A stretch of 64,000 bases of DNA from Claveliimonas bilis. GTDB lineage: Bacteria > Bacillota > Clostridia > Lachnospirales > Lachnospiraceae. Where the stretch lies: positions 2,480,001 to 2,544,000 of the forward strand of contig NZ_AP027742.1 of assembly GCF_030296775.1 (NCBI RefSeq). The letters are read 5' to 3'. Positions 44,201 through 53,800 of this stretch are shown here, in pieces. Each line of letters starts with the position of its first letter. The first letter of the stretch is position 1. Position numbers and translations under genes: made by a program. Under the pieces are notes generated by a model. That model was not told where the DNA came from. It made no database searches and saw nothing but the letters and a program-made list of their open reading frames with translations.

Positions 44201-44878
44201 ATGTACATACTTCCAATAAGGAATGCAGAAGCCTTCTTCAGGATACATGGATGTTACAGGCTTCTGCCAAGCAAAACCTCCGCCATATTTTCGCTTAATA
44301 TCCTCTGTCGTATTCTCATAGAAATGAAAGCTATCAATCTTTTTCAGTCTTGAAACGCCTACTATAACATAGTTCTCCTCTTCACCTTCTGAAAAGGGAT
44401 TACTATATCCTGCGTAATAGAAAACAAGAGACTTACCTTCATCAAATTGCTCGAAATATTCTTTGGCATTGTTAAAGCGCTTGTTATAATCGTAAGTCTG
44501 TGTACTCCCCGCTTCAGGTGATACGTCTTTTTTGTACATAGCTTCATAGCACCATGTACATGCTGTAGCCGGTGGAAGCGTTAAAGTGACGGGATCCGCA
44601 TTGCCATCCCCCCACCAATCCGGAGGATCCACACGAGTCTGCACAGTTTCCTTTCCAAATGCATTGATGCTTAAGCCGCACGCTATTTGGCATGGATATT
44701 TACCAGCAGATTCACCGCAATGTTTCTTTTCTAATTCAAGATCCCTCTTTGTTGCAATTAAATCTCCTGGGTATGAGTGCGCCCCCACGCAATATGGATT
44801 ATTGCATGGGTTTTCACATATATGTCCATTCCAGCCTTTATCGTGCCAGGCTAGCCTTAAGCTCATGTGCATCGTCAT
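41237..44878 (-). CDS. Large RecD-like helicase with C-terminal nuclease-like domain
   Basis: A 1213-residue protein. Residues 1-90 hold a cysteine cluster (CENPCNNPYC, then single Cys up to ACTWCYE) that may bind zinc. A superfamily 1 helicase core of RecD/TraA type begins near 600: Walker A SGAAGTGKTTV, APTGKAAERI, Walker B LILDECSMID, VGDPNQLPPIG, and SVHKSQGSEFDYVYIV with TALTRAQRHVTVF at the end. Residues 1110-1170 show SEVIIANML, YLPDFTV and YYWEHIGR, the E-D-ExH spacing of a PD-(D/E)XK nuclease. GGGAGGTGGC precedes the ATG. It is the last gene of the six-gene operon, 22 bases after res. I infer DNA unwinding plus cutting in defence. Confidence 0.82.
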   Translation of the reverse strand: MTMHMSLRLAWHDKGWNGHICENPCNNPYCVGAHSYPGDLIATKRDLELEKKHCGESAGKYPCQIACGLSINAFGKETVQTRVDPPDWWGDGNADPVTLTLPPATACTWCYEAMYKKDVSPEAGSTQTYDYNKRFNNAKEYFEQFDEGKSLVFYYAGYSNPFSEGEEENYVIVGVSRLKKIDSFHFYENTTEDIKRKYGGGFAWQKPVTSMYPEEGFCIPYWKYVHDDELSERLAIKPLNRTPFKYGSREVTNDDAIEVIHQMLEIIDVLIEIGDDTEDWNKRKEWLSSVLNELWKARGPFPGMGSVLEALQLPELIKPFLDITNDAGRKNFYKQLEDLLNGDSNTIAGIEYSDKDLKIVRRQFQMKDDEEKELLLHLLPRFDLTARQVKGIISENREDVSITVSVSELIENPYIIFEQYMGEDSDDIIPFYKIDNGIITSPEYGLEEIIDVGSTERLRALCVDELNRIPAHSFGKAEVLLKSINARLDRMPEWKRYVYSLKNFNVEKNILSGGLFMRHDEDKNLYLYIRSVYEDERTVEDVFRALVDRTDIELKIPISSERFKKNLKNESSKLLDKEETAEKYEFILDRQAEVCMQIFRKPICILSGAAGTGKTTVIKAILDNIERVHGAGTSFLLMAPTGKAAERIKVQTGKPSSTIHSFLAKNGWMNKNMTMKRSGGKKSQDVNTLILDECSMIDLNLFATLVRAINWNSVQRLILVGDPNQLPPIGRGKVFADVIEWLKNSDEYVDSVGVLTENIRQLVNTAEGNGTGILDLANVFIQEKQTAGDDTDAAICHKLEKEAIFTKVLEHGNDDVDKDLGVYFWQEQEDLEKLLKDRLVTDMQALTGKRAETERELHDLWTEAIKDAPERFQIISPYRGEFYGTMSINTFMQSTFNGYWSRRLSVDGIGLYDKVIQIRNRPSSDKAYVYDWSTRKPGRQEVYNGEIATVSPMAYEAKKISWMTNIQHFQCKFSGKTRLNYSYNYGKFLGKDEKGYWIPDQSVTDNLELAYAISVHKSQGSEFDYVYIVIPKRESHLLTMELLYTALTRAQRHVTVFLQQDISTLTTMSHVEKSAVRKINSSVFEFKPLPDELLYSGDWYKEEKKLDTLSQYFVRSKSEVIIANMLVSEEVPFVYEEPLYAKDGTMYLPDFTVKFKGETYYWEHIGRLDLPGYRAHWEKKEKWYEKNFPGKLLKTYEGKDLSTVAMEIIQNHK

Positions 44879-44900
44879 AAGCCACCTCCCTAACCTAAAT

Positions 44901-47900
44901 CTATTTCATTACCTTCTCCATCAGTGACGTATAGCTGTCCACGACATCATAGACAACATTACCATTGGATATGGATTTAAAGTGCTCTCTTGCACAGTGA
45001 ATCTTCGATTCCTCAATCAGTCTCAGCTGCATGGAATTCATAGATCCCTTCGTTTCAGCAACAAAGTAAATATGTTTCATGCTGCCCTCATGAAAAGCAA
45101 TTGCCCAGTCCGGATTATAGTGTCCAACAGGAGTTGAAATATAAAATCCCTTTGGTAGCTTTACATATACGGCAACATCCATATTAGTATCCAGATCTGT
45201 AGCAAAGTCTCGTTCGTTGGTTGAGTCATATACAATATGATCATACAGGTGCTTCTGTGCCTTCATGGCATTCACACCCAGTTTTCCTTTGATAGACGGA
45301 TCGGTAAAGATATCCGTTCCATACCGTTCATCAAGAACATTATAAGTAATATGCTCAATGATTGCCGTAGCTTTCTGATCATTAATCAACTGAGCGGCTT
45401 TTGTAATAAATTCCTCCGGATTATCCTTGAACTGATCAAACACAAACGGTTGTATACCCTGAAGAATTGTAATAATTGCCTTACGCGTCAGCCCTGTTTC
45501 GTCTACCAGTTTTCCGATTAGATCATATTTCACATTAGGATTGGCAGCAACACTTACTCTATAGTTTCCGGATTCTTCCTTCACAAACGAGGCTCCTGCA
45601 ACCAGGTCTTCTTTTGATTTAATGGTGTCCATTACACCAGTCTCGACTTTAAAATAAATCTTCGCAACACGGAGTTTGGAATCCAGACACGCAATTGACT
45701 TCTTTATGAGCTCATCCGTATCGAAATCCACTACATAAACAGACTTTGCGTTGATCTTTGACCACAGTGCCTTAAATTCCTTACTATTAAGTTTTTCATC
45801 ATCTACCTGAAGCTCCACGTTGTTACTGCGGGCATTCTCCGGCAACATAGCCTTACTGTCATAAATAGAATCTATAATTCCAATTACATCCACAGAAAAA
45901 TCCTTTGCTTCTTCAGCAATCTTTATCTCACCATTAGCTTTATCTTCATAATATTTATCTGTAAGCTCTCCAATCTTATTAATATAACCATTTACGATCA
46001 AATCAAAGTGAATGGCAGATGCAACATCTCTTGTAATAACAAATTCATTACCTTTATCATCCTTAACGACATGATTAATAAAAAGCTCCTGTGTAACCTT
46101 TTTAGGCCTGTCGGCTACTGCTTCAGCCATTTCTGTCTGTAAGCCCTTAACAAAGGAATCATAGCTCTCACTTGCTATGACAGTCAGAACATTTACATTG
46201 TGAACATCATTTCCAAGAGCATTGATATCCATACGTTCACCATACTGGTTAACACACAAACGAAGTCCACGACCAATCTCCTGACGTTTACGAACATCAC
46301 TATTGCTTTGCTTCAATGTACAGATCTGAAATACATTCGGATTGTCCCAACCTTCACGCAAAGCGGAGTGTGAAAAGATGAATCTTACTGGAGACTTTTT
46401 CGGGTCTCTTTCCAACAAAAGCTCCTTATTCTTCATAATCAGCTCATATGCACTAACATCGTCAGAAGTAGTCTCTTTTCTACCAACCTTTGAATTGATC
46501 ATCTTTCCTTTGCCATCCACAGAAAAGTATCCTGCATGAGTTTTTTCCACTGGAATTGCTTTCAGATACTGTAGATAATCATCTTCGCCTAATATCAGCT
46601 GCCAATTGTTTAGAATATCTTCGTATTCCTCTTCAAACATCGTCGCATACTTACCGTTCATAGGGTAATTGGCAGCATCATACTTACGATAATTTTCAAC
46701 CTCATCAATAAAAAATAAAGACAATACTTTGATTCCCTTATAAAACAGCTGACGCTCCCTCTGCAAATGAGAAAGAATCGTCTCCCTAATCTGAATTCTG
46801 CGGAGCTGATCTTCGTCTACAGCGCCGACCACATCTCCGGCATAAATCTTAATTCCGTTGATGAATTCGACAAAATCATCACGCCCGTCTATATGGCTGA
46901 CAACAAATCCATTCTTATATTCTTCAAGCCCGTTTGAATAATTATAAAGATTATCTCCTTCCTTAACTATTTTGCTCTTTTTCTTCGCTTGACCGCTGGC
47001 CATCTTCATTTCAAACTGGAGTGTGGCAGTCGGATCACCTTTTGAAAGATTGATGCTTTCAAGATAAAGATAACTGTCCGTAGCGGTGCTGCCGGTCTCA
47101 GAAATACCTTTAACTACAATCTTCTTAACCAGACGCTTGTTATATGCCTCCAAAGCATCCAGACGATAAACCATGTTATAGACGCTGTCGCTCTTATGAG
47201 TAGCTGAATACCTAAGTGTAAGCATTGGATTAAACTGCTTCAGATTTTTCTTGGTCTGCTTACCTTCTACCGACTGAGGCTCATCTATGATCATAATCGG
47301 ATTTGTCTTTGCAATGATATCAATCGGTCTACGTGAGCGAAATTCATCCAACTTCATGTATATTCTTCTGGCATCTTTACCTTTCGCATTGAATGCCTGA
47401 GAATTGATGATCATTACATTGATGGAGCCGTCCGATGCAAAACGGTCAATCTCCGCCAACTGTTTAGAGTTATAGATAAAGAAACGGATCTTTTTTCCAT
47501 ACTCTTCCGCAAAGTGCTCCTGTGTCATCTCAAATGACTTATACACGCCCTCACGAATCGCTATGCTCGGAACAACGATGATGAACTTACTCCATCCGTA
47601 TGCTCTGTTAAGTTCATACATCGTCTTTATATATGTATATGTTTTTCCGACACCCGTCTCCATTTCGATGGTGAGATTAAAACCCTCACTACGACCTTCC
47701 AGTTTTTTTGACGGCGTAATCTGATTAGCGCGCTGTATTTTCTGCAGATTATCCAAAATCAATTGATCGTTCAGTTCCGGAACAATCTTCTGATTGCTCC
47801 ATCCTGTAAAGTCAATGTCATCCGTCAGGCTTTGTTGATAGTTTATTCCACGATCCATCATATAAGTTGGAGTCAGATATGGTTGCCCTGTAAAGACTTC

Positions 47901-47957
47901 AACAACAGCCCTTGCTGCATCCGCTTGAAATTTTTGATGTTTATATTGTATCCTCAT
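44901..47957 (-). CDS. Type III restriction endonuclease, Res subunit
   Basis: A 1018-residue protein with superfamily 2 translocase motifs: EMETGVGKTYTYIKTMYEL near 112 (Walker A GVGKT), IIDEPQSVEG near 224 (a DEAD-like box), SATHKSD, and QEIGRGLRLCV near 560. The C-terminal nuclease has HYNPDWAIAF and FVAETKGS near 945-965, the PD-ExK layout of Res subunits. It would need the Mod subunit for DNA recognition and cut when two unmodified sites meet. It overlaps the preceding small gene by 4 bases (ATGA). Confidence 0.93.
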   Translation of the reverse strand: MRIQYKHQKFQADAARAVVEVFTGQPYLTPTYMMDRGINYQQSLTDDIDFTGWSNQKIVPELNDQLILDNLQKIQRANQITPSKKLEGRSEGFNLTIEMETGVGKTYTYIKTMYELNRAYGWSKFIIVVPSIAIREGVYKSFEMTQEHFAEEYGKKIRFFIYNSKQLAEIDRFASDGSINVMIINSQAFNAKGKDARRIYMKLDEFRSRRPIDIIAKTNPIMIIDEPQSVEGKQTKKNLKQFNPMLTLRYSATHKSDSVYNMVYRLDALEAYNKRLVKKIVVKGISETGSTATDSYLYLESINLSKGDPTATLQFEMKMASGQAKKKSKIVKEGDNLYNYSNGLEEYKNGFVVSHIDGRDDFVEFINGIKIYAGDVVGAVDEDQLRRIQIRETILSHLQRERQLFYKGIKVLSLFFIDEVENYRKYDAANYPMNGKYATMFEEEYEDILNNWQLILGEDDYLQYLKAIPVEKTHAGYFSVDGKGKMINSKVGRKETTSDDVSAYELIMKNKELLLERDPKKSPVRFIFSHSALREGWDNPNVFQICTLKQSNSDVRKRQEIGRGLRLCVNQYGERMDINALGNDVHNVNVLTVIASESYDSFVKGLQTEMAEAVADRPKKVTQELFINHVVKDDKGNEFVITRDVASAIHFDLIVNGYINKIGELTDKYYEDKANGEIKIAEEAKDFSVDVIGIIDSIYDSKAMLPENARSNNVELQVDDEKLNSKEFKALWSKINAKSVYVVDFDTDELIKKSIACLDSKLRVAKIYFKVETGVMDTIKSKEDLVAGASFVKEESGNYRVSVAANPNVKYDLIGKLVDETGLTRKAIITILQGIQPFVFDQFKDNPEEFITKAAQLINDQKATAIIEHITYNVLDERYGTDIFTDPSIKGKLGVNAMKAQKHLYDHIVYDSTNERDFATDLDTNMDVAVYVKLPKGFYISTPVGHYNPDWAIAFHEGSMKHIYFVAETKGSMNSMQLRLIEESKIHCAREHFKSISNGNVVYDVVDSYTSLMEKVMK

Positions 47958-48268
47958 TGGTCACCCTCCTCATTCAACTGAAATCCAGATAGTGATCCCT
48001 TGTAATCTCTAGGTACTTTCAGCACCCAATAATAATGCTTATTCTTCAATGTTTCCTTCAGCATTTTTTGGACACGCCCAGTTTGAATAGAATATTGTGA
48101 CAAATTAACAATAAAACCTTTCTCAGTTCTTTCCATAATCGGGGTAGAATAATGCATAAGTTGATTTCCGTGTATAGAAAGATTACCTGGAGCAGTTTTT
48201 GACCCCGCTCTTCCCGAGGTCTCACCTGCAATGAACATATCTATAATTGTTTGAAAATTCAAATTCAT
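47954..48268 (-). CDS. Unknown 104-aa protein within the restriction operon
   Basis: I do not recognise a domain. It opens MNLNFQTIIDMFIAGETSGRAG and has a central NLSIHGNQLMHYSTPIMER, then VQKMLKETLKNKHYYWV and LKVPRDYKGS. No membrane segment or cysteine is visible. GGAGGGCATC precedes the ATG, and it overlaps res by 4 bases, so it is surely translated with the system. Being placed exactly between Mod and Res, it could be an assembly factor, an inhibitor or a phage-sensing subunit. Confidence 0.8.
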   Translation of the reverse strand: MNLNFQTIIDMFIAGETSGRAGSKTAPGNLSIHGNQLMHYSTPIMERTEKGFIVNLSQYSIQTGRVQKMLKETLKNKHYYWVLKVPRDYKGSLSGFQLNEEGDQ

Positions 48269-48278
48269 GATGCCCTCC

Positions 48279-50159
48279 TTACATTATTTTTACACTCGTA
48301 TCCGGAGAAAGCATTTTGAAAATCTCTCCAACGTTAATCTTTGCTGGACTACCACTAAAGCTACTGTCACGAAATACTGCTTTAAGGGGCTGCTTCTTTG
48401 CTATCGCACGAACCACTGAGTCTGGAATGTTTTCATTAAAACAAGCGATTAAATCCCCTTCATTATATAAATACACAGAGCAACCTTCTATTATCTCTGT
48501 ATTAAACGGCAGCGATAATGGAAGTCCCCAATCAAGAAGACACCCAAATAACAAATCCAGATCATTTCTATCAGATTTTATATTTGATTCCAATAGTGAC
48601 AACATGTTTTGCTGATACTCCCCTGCGGAATAGTAAACATCATTCATATTACCGTCATCCAATTTCAACACACGGAAACCAACATCTAAACCTTGCGACA
48701 ACAATCCACCTTCCTCGAGAATAGCTTTACCAGCTCTTCTTATACGTTCTTTGCCAAAATCTGCAATGCTTGTATACTCTGAGCCTCTCAAGTCATTTCC
48801 TTCATCAGACTGTACCATGATAAACCTTCTTGACTTTCCATCTTTAAAATTTGCATTAAAAGTTGCATGCGCAGTAGATGACGAACCAGCAAAAAAATCC
48901 ATAACAATATCACCATCTCCGGAAAAGTTTTGAACAAAAAGTTCTAACAGTTTCGTTGGCTTTGGTGTTTGAAACGGCAGATCTCTGGTCTGAACAATTC
49001 CAAATAAAGCCTTTAATTCTTCCTTAGCTTCATTGTTATTTGAAATCTCAATAAAAGAAGGTATCTTTACTTTTCCGCCGCCATCCGATTCATAGAACTT
49101 CTTATACACAGGATATTTGCTTGATTTCGAATCCTTAAATTCAATTCTGCCGTCACGCAGGAGCTGTTCATATGTATCTTTTGCACAAATCCACTGTGTG
49201 GTAACTGTTCCACCATTTGGCAACTCAATTGGGTAAACCAACGTAGGCCTTGGATCAAGATTGGACTTCAACGGTCTAGTATAATAACGTCCTCGCTCCT
49301 CCAAGTACTCATCTTCCAACACAAACTTTCCTTTTTCTTCATCGGGACGCGCCATTGATATTTCTCCCAATGAAACAATTTTTTTAGCATACGCTAGAAT
49401 ATATTCATGATAATCAGCAAATGTTGATGTTCCTTTTCCTCCTGTATATTTCTTTTTCCATACTAAAATGGCAAGCCTGTTCTCTCGTCCAAATACCTCG
49501 TCACATATTTTAATAAGATTCTCAACTTCATTATCATCTATGCTAATGAAGATTGCCCCATCATCCTTAAGCAAGTTACGTGCAAGTAGCAGTCTAGAAT
49601 AAATCATGGAACACCAATCAGAATGAAATCTTCCATTTGTGTCAGTGTTTTTGAATAACTTCTCTCCATTCTCTCCATAAACACCACTTTCCTCGTCGTA
49701 ATCCTTTTTCTTTGTGGTAAAATTATCGTTGTAAATAAAATCTCCACCCGTATTATAAGGTGGATCAATATATATCACCTTCACTGAATTTAGATAACTC
49801 TCTTGTAACAACTTCAGAACTTGAAGATTTTCTCCCTCAATATATAAATTCTCAGTAGTATCCCAGTTTACGCTTTCCTCTGGACATGGACGCAAAGTTT
49901 TACGGATAGGCCTGTTTGCCTCTACAATGGCGCGTTTCTTTCCAACCCAAGTAAATTCATATGCTTCACCACCTTCAAGGACATCCCCAGAAAGCATCTG
50001 GCGAAGCATATCAAAATTTATAACCTTCTTGTATACCTTTTTCTCTGGAGAACTCTTTTCTTCATCCAAAACCTCAGTTATACAGTTAGGGAATAAAGCT
50101 GCAATCTTATTCACATTCTGTTTTGTCATATCAACTGACTCCATTCTCATTTTTTCCAT
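48279..50159 (-). CDS. Type III DNA-adenine methyltransferase, Mod subunit
   Basis: A beta-class N6-adenine methyltransferase of 626 residues. The catalytic DPPYNT is near 132, ahead of the SAM motif DFFAGSSSTAHA near 420, the order expected for type III Mod. A variable middle (about 210-390) would be the target-recognition domain. It marks host sites and gives specificity to Res. GGAGG lies nine bases before the ATG, which is inside the DUF4391 gene (29-base overlap). Confidence 0.93.
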   Translation of the reverse strand: MEKMRMESVDMTKQNVNKIAALFPNCITEVLDEEKSSPEKKVYKKVINFDMLRQMLSGDVLEGGEAYEFTWVGKKRAIVEANRPIRKTLRPCPEESVNWDTTENLYIEGENLQVLKLLQESYLNSVKVIYIDPPYNTGGDFIYNDNFTTKKKDYDEESGVYGENGEKLFKNTDTNGRFHSDWCSMIYSRLLLARNLLKDDGAIFISIDDNEVENLIKICDEVFGRENRLAILVWKKKYTGGKGTSTFADYHEYILAYAKKIVSLGEISMARPDEEKGKFVLEDEYLEERGRYYTRPLKSNLDPRPTLVYPIELPNGGTVTTQWICAKDTYEQLLRDGRIEFKDSKSSKYPVYKKFYESDGGGKVKIPSFIEISNNNEAKEELKALFGIVQTRDLPFQTPKPTKLLELFVQNFSGDGDIVMDFFAGSSSTAHATFNANFKDGKSRRFIMVQSDEGNDLRGSEYTSIADFGKERIRRAGKAILEEGGLLSQGLDVGFRVLKLDDGNMNDVYYSAGEYQQNMLSLLESNIKSDRNDLDLLFGCLLDWGLPLSLPFNTEIIEGCSVYLYNEGDLIACFNENIPDSVVRAIAKKQPLKAVFRDSSFSGSPAKINVGEIFKMLSPDTSVKIM

Positions 50160-50811
50160 TTTTGAGATCCTCCAGTTCTTTTTTTAGTTTCTTCAGCTCT
50201 GTATTAAGTCGTACCTGTTTATTTAATTGCTTTTCCTTCCTGACCTTCAGCTGTAGAGCAGTAATCTGTTTCTGCAATTCCTGCCGTCTGTTATCTCGAT
50301 CAACAGAGTCTTTAAGACTTTCTTGTTTTTTAGTTTGTAACACATCTCCTGCAATTTGCCGGACAAAGTTTTCATATACTTTATCGATGCTCAGACCATC
50401 TATTTTTAACGGTAAATTAGTTTCTTCCAACCAATCCGTATGATAATAGGTTTCCACCTTAAAAGCGTTATTGCCGGATCCCACAGCTTCCTTATACGCT
50501 GTCCACGCCTGATATTTTCCATCATATTCCAATAAAAATATGATGTGATACGGGATCTCTTTATCAATCTGACGAAGAATTGCTTTATCCAGCTTTGGTT
50601 CTGCCAGCTTGACTTCAAATATCTCAATCTCCGTTACCATCTCGCCTGCTGCCAGATTCATTGTAGTAGCAGCGATTTTATTTCTCCAAAAAATCACTTT
50701 TATCTGATCTATGAACACTCTTTTTAACGCAGGCGGCACCGTCAGGTTCTCATAAAATTTCTGCTTTGGTATTCGCCGGTTAAACTCCGTGCTTTTTGGC
50801 AATCCAATCAC
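50131..50811 (-). CDS. DUF4391-family protein with coiled-coil tail
   Basis: A 226-residue protein. The N-terminal 150 residues (MIGLPKSTEFNRRIPKQKFYENL, then QIKVIFWRNKIAATTMNL) match the DUF4391 type that is commonly found next to SNF2 helicases and Mod genes. IPYHIIFLLEYDGKYQAWTAYKE is also typical. The last 70 residues are a long charged coiled coil. Its biochemical role is unknown; it may bridge helicase and methyltransferase. Overlap with mod and a 9-base gap after the helicase tie it to the system. Confidence 0.85.
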   Translation of the reverse strand: MIGLPKSTEFNRRIPKQKFYENLTVPPALKRVFIDQIKVIFWRNKIAATTMNLAAGEMVTEIEIFEVKLAEPKLDKAILRQIDKEIPYHIIFLLEYDGKYQAWTAYKEAVGSGNNAFKVETYYHTDWLEETNLPLKIDGLSIDKVYENFVRQIAGDVLQTKKQESLKDSVDRDNRRQELQKQITALQLKVRKEKQLNKQVRLNTELKKLKKELEDLKNGKNENGVS

Positions 50812-50820
50812 TTAAACACC

Positions 50821-53800
50821 TCATTTCACAACTAGGAAGCAAATCAGCTCAAAATCATCCAGTCCGTTAATCTCTGACATCAGTGCTGAAGTGCCTCCTG
50901 CGGAGAACAGACTGTCAATATCGCTCTCTTCCTTAACATCAATAATGGAATTGATGGCATCGGAAAGAAGCTGTGATACTTCCTTCATATTTCGTCCATC
51001 ATCAGTTTCTTTATTAAACTTCCCACAAAGCTCCAATACAGGCTCGGATTTACCACGGCAAAGCAACCGAACTGTATCAAGAAGTTTCTTCGGATTCAGA
51101 TAATCACAGACAACTTCCCCATCAATTCCAATGTAAACCATATAGAACGGATGAATCCGGTTCTGATTATCAATATTAATATTGTTGTTGATGTTCCGTA
51201 GAACGAAGATCACGCCTTCCGGATTCTCTTCCGTGGCAGGTACCACAGCATGAAGCCCTTTCGGCTTCTTTGCCAGATCTTCATGCGTCTTTATGTATTC
51301 CAGCAAATCCAGGCGGAATTCATTCAGCCCCAGATCCATGATGGAAATACCTGTGGACATATCCTCGATATCGACCACTTCATCCTGCAACCGCTTCAAC
51401 TGTTGCTTTCTGTATTCCAAATCCCCCTTCTCTTCCGGATTGATTAGATCATCATCTCCTGTAGAAGTCATGACAGAAATCTTCATCCTTGTCTCAACAC
51501 GAGACTTCAGATTAATATAGTCATCCAGTGTCATATCCGGCCAAAAGTTCACCAGCTGTATGTACTGGTTCCGGCTGCCGATACGATCGATACGACCAAA
51601 CCTCTGAATAATACGGACCGGATTCCAATGGATATCATAGTTCACCAAATAATCGCAATCCTGCAGGTTCTGACCTTCAGAAATACAATCAGTAGCAATA
51701 AGAACATCAATCTCCTCTGTGCTTCCTGGCATCAGAACATCCCTGCTCTTGGATATCGGAGAGAAACAAGTCAACACATTATTCAGTGTTGCCTTCAACC
51801 CTTTAATGGTTGTCCTACCATCAATCGTTCCAGTGATGACCGCTGTATCCAGGCCATAATTATTCTTCATGTAGCTGGCAACTTGATCATAAAGATACTC
51901 CGCTGTATCAGAAAAAGCAGAGAAGATTAGCACCTTCTTGTTCCCTTCATTGATAGGATTAGCCATCTTTTCGTCCAGAAGTTTGAAAAGAGTCTGAAGC
52001 TTTAGGTCATGTTCCGGAGTAATGTCAGCGACCATAAGCGTAAGAAGCTCCAAAGTATCCGCATCATATCGAAGCTCTGCTCTCCATGTCTTATAGTCCA
52101 TATCTGCCAGATCTATTTTTACCTTCTTACCAACCGTGAAGAAATCCGTGTTTCCATCTTCCATATCGAAATCATTATCATTGGCTTCGTACATGTCCAG
52201 TTCCGCTTTGCCATACTTTTCAAACTGATTAATAGCATCAATTGTATCCTGGATAAGATCACGTATTCTTGCAAGTGTCAAGCTAAATGAGTAAACGGAG
52301 CTTTCGAGTCTCTTCAACAGGTTGATGCTCATTAAACGCCGGATACCTTGCTCACGACCTTTCTGAGTAAGGTTATTGCCCTTGTTATGAGTCAAATCTA
52401 CATACTTCGACATCTTACTTGGAAAAATATAATGCGATGGTGTATATATGCATAGTGTAAGCTGCATCAGCTGTTCATAGATTTCATTGTAATTGATGGC
52501 ATCATTGAGATCTGTAAGGCCCGGTCTCTTTGATATTGGCTTTAACCGCTCCGGAAATTTTCCAATCTCTTCTGTGTTATAATACTTCTCTATATGTCTT
52601 CTGGATCGTGCAATTGTTACGCTGTCCAAAACCTCAAAGAAATCAAAATCCAGTGTTCGCAGCAGTGCATCCGTCGTTCTTGTTTCAGGCTCAAGTTTGC
52701 TCCATGCATTAAAAGCTTTTTGAGCCTGACGGAATATCTCTTCAATAGGTTTCTTTGTATCCAACTGTTCATTAATAAACTCTGAGTTTCCCTCATAGGC
52801 AAGTGCCAACTGATTCTTAAGATCTGTAAATCTGTTATTTACTGGTGTAGCAGAAAGCATTAGCACCTTTGTTTTAACGCCGGCACGGATGACCTTATCC
52901 ATCAATTTCACATACCGGTTCTCCTGTGTATTGGCATGAGTCCCGGCTCCATTGCGGAAATTATGCGATTCGTCAATCACGACCAGGTCATAGTTGCCCC
53001 AGTTAAGACGATCCAAATCAATTCCATTTGAAACACCACCGCTACGTGATAAATCCGTATGAAACAATACAGCATAGTTCAACCGATCAGAAGCAATCGG
53101 ATTGTTGACATAGTTATCTTTATATGTGTTCCAGTTCTCGCAAAGCTTTTTGGGACAGAGTACAAGAACTGTCTTATTTCTATTTTCGTAGTATTTGATG
53201 ACTGCCAGCGCCGTAAAGGTCTTACCAAGACCAACGCTGTCTGCCAGTATGCAGCCATTATATTTTTCCAACTTATTGATGATGGCAAGTACCGCATCAC
53301 GCTGGAAGTCATATAGCATATTCCAAATCTTACTTTGCTTAAAGCCCGTTGCATCATTAGGCAGAACATCTTCGGAAATATCATCCAGGAACTCACTGAA
53401 GACATTATACAGCGTCATAAAATAGATAAACTCTGGAGAATTTTCATTGTATGCCGTGCTGATATTGGAGATGATCGTCTCCGTTACATCCTGTATCTTT
53501 TCTTTATCATTCCACAGAGTTTCAAATAGCTGCATATACTGAGTAGAAAATGGAGCCTCCATACTGTTTACCATATTATAGCTGTTATTCCCGCGCTCAC
53601 ATCCAATATCGACTGTCGTAAAACCATTAATTGGCATATACGCTGTCTGCTCCACCGGTGAATCTACCGTCATGAATCCACCCATATTTTCACCGGTAAC
53701 ATTGGACTTAAATGTAGCCTTCTTCCGAATCCAATCGGCGCACTCTCTAGCAATAGCTTTCTGCGTCATTTCATTACGCAGCTTTATCTCGAATTCAGTT

